From positions 744,001 through 808,000 of the forward strand of contig CAVWNY010000003.1 of assembly GCA_963756545.1 (NCBI GenBank): a stretch of DNA of 64,000 nt. Reading direction: 5' to 3'. Origin of the DNA: DATFDN01 sp963756545 (GTDB lineage: Bacteria > Pseudomonadota > Alphaproteobacteria > Acetobacterales > Acetobacteraceae). Below the pieces are notes generated by a model. That model was not told where the DNA came from and searched no databases. It saw nothing but the letters and a program-made list of their open reading frames with translations. This document shows, in pieces, positions 62,637-64,000 of the stretch (position 1 is the stretch's first letter; each line of letters opens with the position of its first letter). The position numbers and the translations under genes are program-made.

Positions 62637-62647
62637 TAAGCGTCCGG
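62637..62647 (+). repeat. IS66-like end sequence, copy 1
   Basis: GTAAGCGTCCGG at 62636-62647 matches the GTAAGCG start of IS66-family terminal repeats. A second copy, TAAGCGTCCGG, occurs at 62988-62998 in the same orientation, 351 bases away. Confidence 0.45.
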
Positions 62648-62708
62648 TGACGGCACCTCCTGGGCGGCGCGGTCTCGTTTGTTTGGCATCAGGCAGTGGG
62701 TCTGGTGC

Positions 62709-62966
62709 ATGGTGACGATGCGGCTGGTGAAGTCTTCGAGCATTCGGGCGATCGGCTACGACGAGGATGCGGAGGAGCTGTGGATCGAGTTTCACAGCTC
62801 ACCCGGTGCCTATGGATACCAGGGCGTTCCCCACGGCGTCTTTGTCGAGCTTGAGGAGACCGAGTCCAAGGGCGGCTATGTCAACCGCGCGATCAAAGGC
62901 CGGTTTCCGTATGAGCATCGGCCGCGGCCGTCCGGCAAGCGAGCGCAGCCTGGGCGCCGGCGCTAG
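62709..62966 (+). CDS. KTSC-domain protein
   Basis: An 85-residue protein. V-K-S-S-S-I-R-A-I-G-Y-D-E-D-A-E-E-L is the KTSC opening, with L-W-I-E-F-H-S and the Y-G-Y-Q-G-V-P turn typical of the domain, whose name refers to a Lys-tRNA synthetase C-terminal-like fold; function unknown. End is basic (RPRPSGKRAQPGRRR). ATG at 62709, or 62718 if a shorter start is used. It lies between the two IS66-like end copies. Confidence 0.8.
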   Translation: MVTMRLVKSSSIRAIGYDEDAEELWIEFHSSPGAYGYQGVPHGVFVELEETESKGGYVNRAIKGRFPYEHRPRPSGKRAQPGRRR

Positions 62967-62987
62967 CAACATTGGTCGGTTCCACGA

Positions 62988-64000
62988 TAAGCGTCCGGGC
63001 AGCCGCGTGGAGATAGCTGTTGAGGCGGTTCAGGCAGCGAGGCGCTGATCCAGTCGTGGGCGGACGTCGGCGAGATTCCACGGCAACAGCTCGGCGATAC
63101 GGTTCACGGGGTGGTCCGCGATGTACTGGATGACGCAGCGCAGGTAGGCCTCCGGGTCCAGGCCGTTCAGCTTCGCCGTCTCGATCAGGCTGTAGATCGC
63201 CGCCGCACGCTCGCCGCCGGCGTCCGATCCGGCGAAGGTCCAGTTGCGGCGGCCGACTGCGATCGGGCGCATCGCGCGTTCCGCGGCGGAGTTGTCGATG
63301 CAGGCGCGCCCATCGCGCAAGATCAGCGTCAGCGCCGCCCAGCGCGACGAGGCGTAGCGGATCGCCCCGGCCAGGTTGCTGCGTCCCGAGATGCGCGAAC
63401 GGGTCGCGTCGAGCCAGTCGCGCAGCTCGGCCATCAGCGGCGCGGCGTGTTCCTTGCGGGCACGTAGGCGCTGATCCGGCGGTCGGCCGCGGATCGTGTC
63501 CTCGATCCGGTAGAGAGTGGCGATCCGGTCCAGCGCTTCGCGGGCGAGCGGCGACTTGGTCGCCTCGTGCACGTCCCAGAACTTGCGCCGTGCGTGCGCC
63601 AAGCAGGCCGCCTCGACCACGCGGCCGTCGCCGTAGAGCCCGGCGAACCCGGCATACCCATCGGCCTGCAGGATGCCGCGGAACGTCCGCAGATGCTCGC
63701 GCGGATGCTCGCCCTTGCGGTCCGGCGAGTAGCGGTAGAGCGCCGCCGGCGGGTCCGTGCCGCCGAACGGCCGGTCGTCACGCACATAGGTCCAGAGCCG
63801 CGCCGTCCGCGTGCGGCCCAGTCCCGGCTCCAGCACAGGCACCACGGTGTCGTCGGCATGCACGCGCGCACCGGCCATGACGTGCCGTGCCAAGGCGTCG
63901 ATCAGCGGCCGCATCAGTCGCGCGGTCTGCCCACCATGTCGGCCAAGGTCGAGCGGCTGAGGTCGATGTCCTCGCGGGCGTAGATCTCGGCTTGGCGGTG
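62988..64000 (-). mobile_element. IS66-family insertion sequence, incomplete at window edge
   Basis: The element has an IS66-type end at 62988 (TAAGCGTCCGG) and the transposase gene on the minus strand. It extends past the right edge, so its other end, TnpA/TnpB and target duplication cannot be seen. If the first end at 62636 is used instead, the KTSC gene is inside the element. Confidence 0.75.
63030..64000 (-). pseudogene. tnpC: IS66-family transposase TnpC, frame-broken, partial
   Basis: The longest frame, 294 residues ending at 63030, holds the DDE core of IS66: GARVHADDTVVPVLEPG (first Asp), ADGYAGFAGL (second Asp), AHARRKFWDVHEA, ACIDNSAAERAMRPIAVGRRNW (catalytic Glu) and ALYRYSPDR. 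Upstream codons (HRQAEIYAREDIDLSRSTLAD, edge to 63940) are in another frame; a one-base deletion around 63936 (GGCAGACC in place of GGCCAGACC) explains this. M replaces W of the usual D-W-V-G. Confidence 0.85.

Noticed and set aside
1..64000. CRISPR array, rRNA or tRNA genes
   Set aside because: No regularly spaced direct repeats, no 16S/23S text and no cloverleaf with a recognisable T-arm were seen on reading; a covariance search would be needed to exclude a tRNA fully.

Overview
The window is a GC-rich stretch of chromosome from an alphaproteobacterium, most likely of the Acetobacteraceae (Rhodospirillales). The alphaproteobacterial marks are a FlaF/FlbT flagellin-control pair, a GTTC-N7-GTTC type LexA box, a class 2 PyrD, split GlyQ/GlyS and a GlyS-adjacent pyruvate phosphate dikinase. 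The family placement is inference from protein style, not from a search.

Region 1 (1-15931, + strand) is the late end of a P2-like contractile-tail prophage or tailocin. It runs neck/gp10-like protein, short proline-rich tape-measure-like protein, gpU-like, LysM gpX-like, gpD, gpV spike, gpW/gp25, gpJ, gpI-like, then fibre and adaptor genes (including a fibre with two fibronectin III domains and a large protein with an SGNH-esterase core), then a worn lysis module. No head, integrase or attachment site is visible.

Region 2 (16136-27227) holds housekeeping and accessory genes: a cupin, a TPR/GT9-like protein paired with an aromatic-repeat protein, an aldo/keto reductase, a glutathionyl-hydroquinone reductase, and a LexA-like S24 repressor. 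The repressor diverges from an orphan gene that has an SOS box over its start site. Then come a probable small RNA or attenuator with anti-Shine-Dalgarno motifs, two orphan small genes, pyrD, a HAD hydrolase, a histidine-kinase-like protein that has lost its ATP-binding motifs, and a Nudix hydrolase.

Region 3 (27485-43388) is a glycan and flagellum island. Six consecutive glycan or methyl-transfer genes (TylF-type methyltransferase, SDR epimerase, methyltransferase, GT2, TPR-GT41, TPR-methyltransferase) lead straight into DUF1217, flaF, flbT, flagellin, flgL, flgK and flgE, with fliK-flgD divergent. This layout suggests flagellin glycosylation. flbT and flgE each carry a single frame break, and past its break flbT is open into flaF.

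Region 4 (43391-62009) contains ppdK (also frame-broken), glyS, glyQ, a CoA-binding protein, a DUF2076 protein, glnD, mutS, a WecG/TagA-type glycosyltransferase whose last codons come from a dispersed palindrome, an outer-membrane beta-barrel, and a lipoprotein HtrA-response regulator-sensor kinase operon.

Region 5 (62010-64000) is a decayed junction: remnants of a CPA1 antiporter and another gene, a KTSC-domain gene between two IS66-like end sequences, and a frame-broken IS66 transposase running off the edge. Five protein genes or gene remnants carry frame breaks between 35.8 and 64 kb, so real decay and sequencing indels must be told apart.
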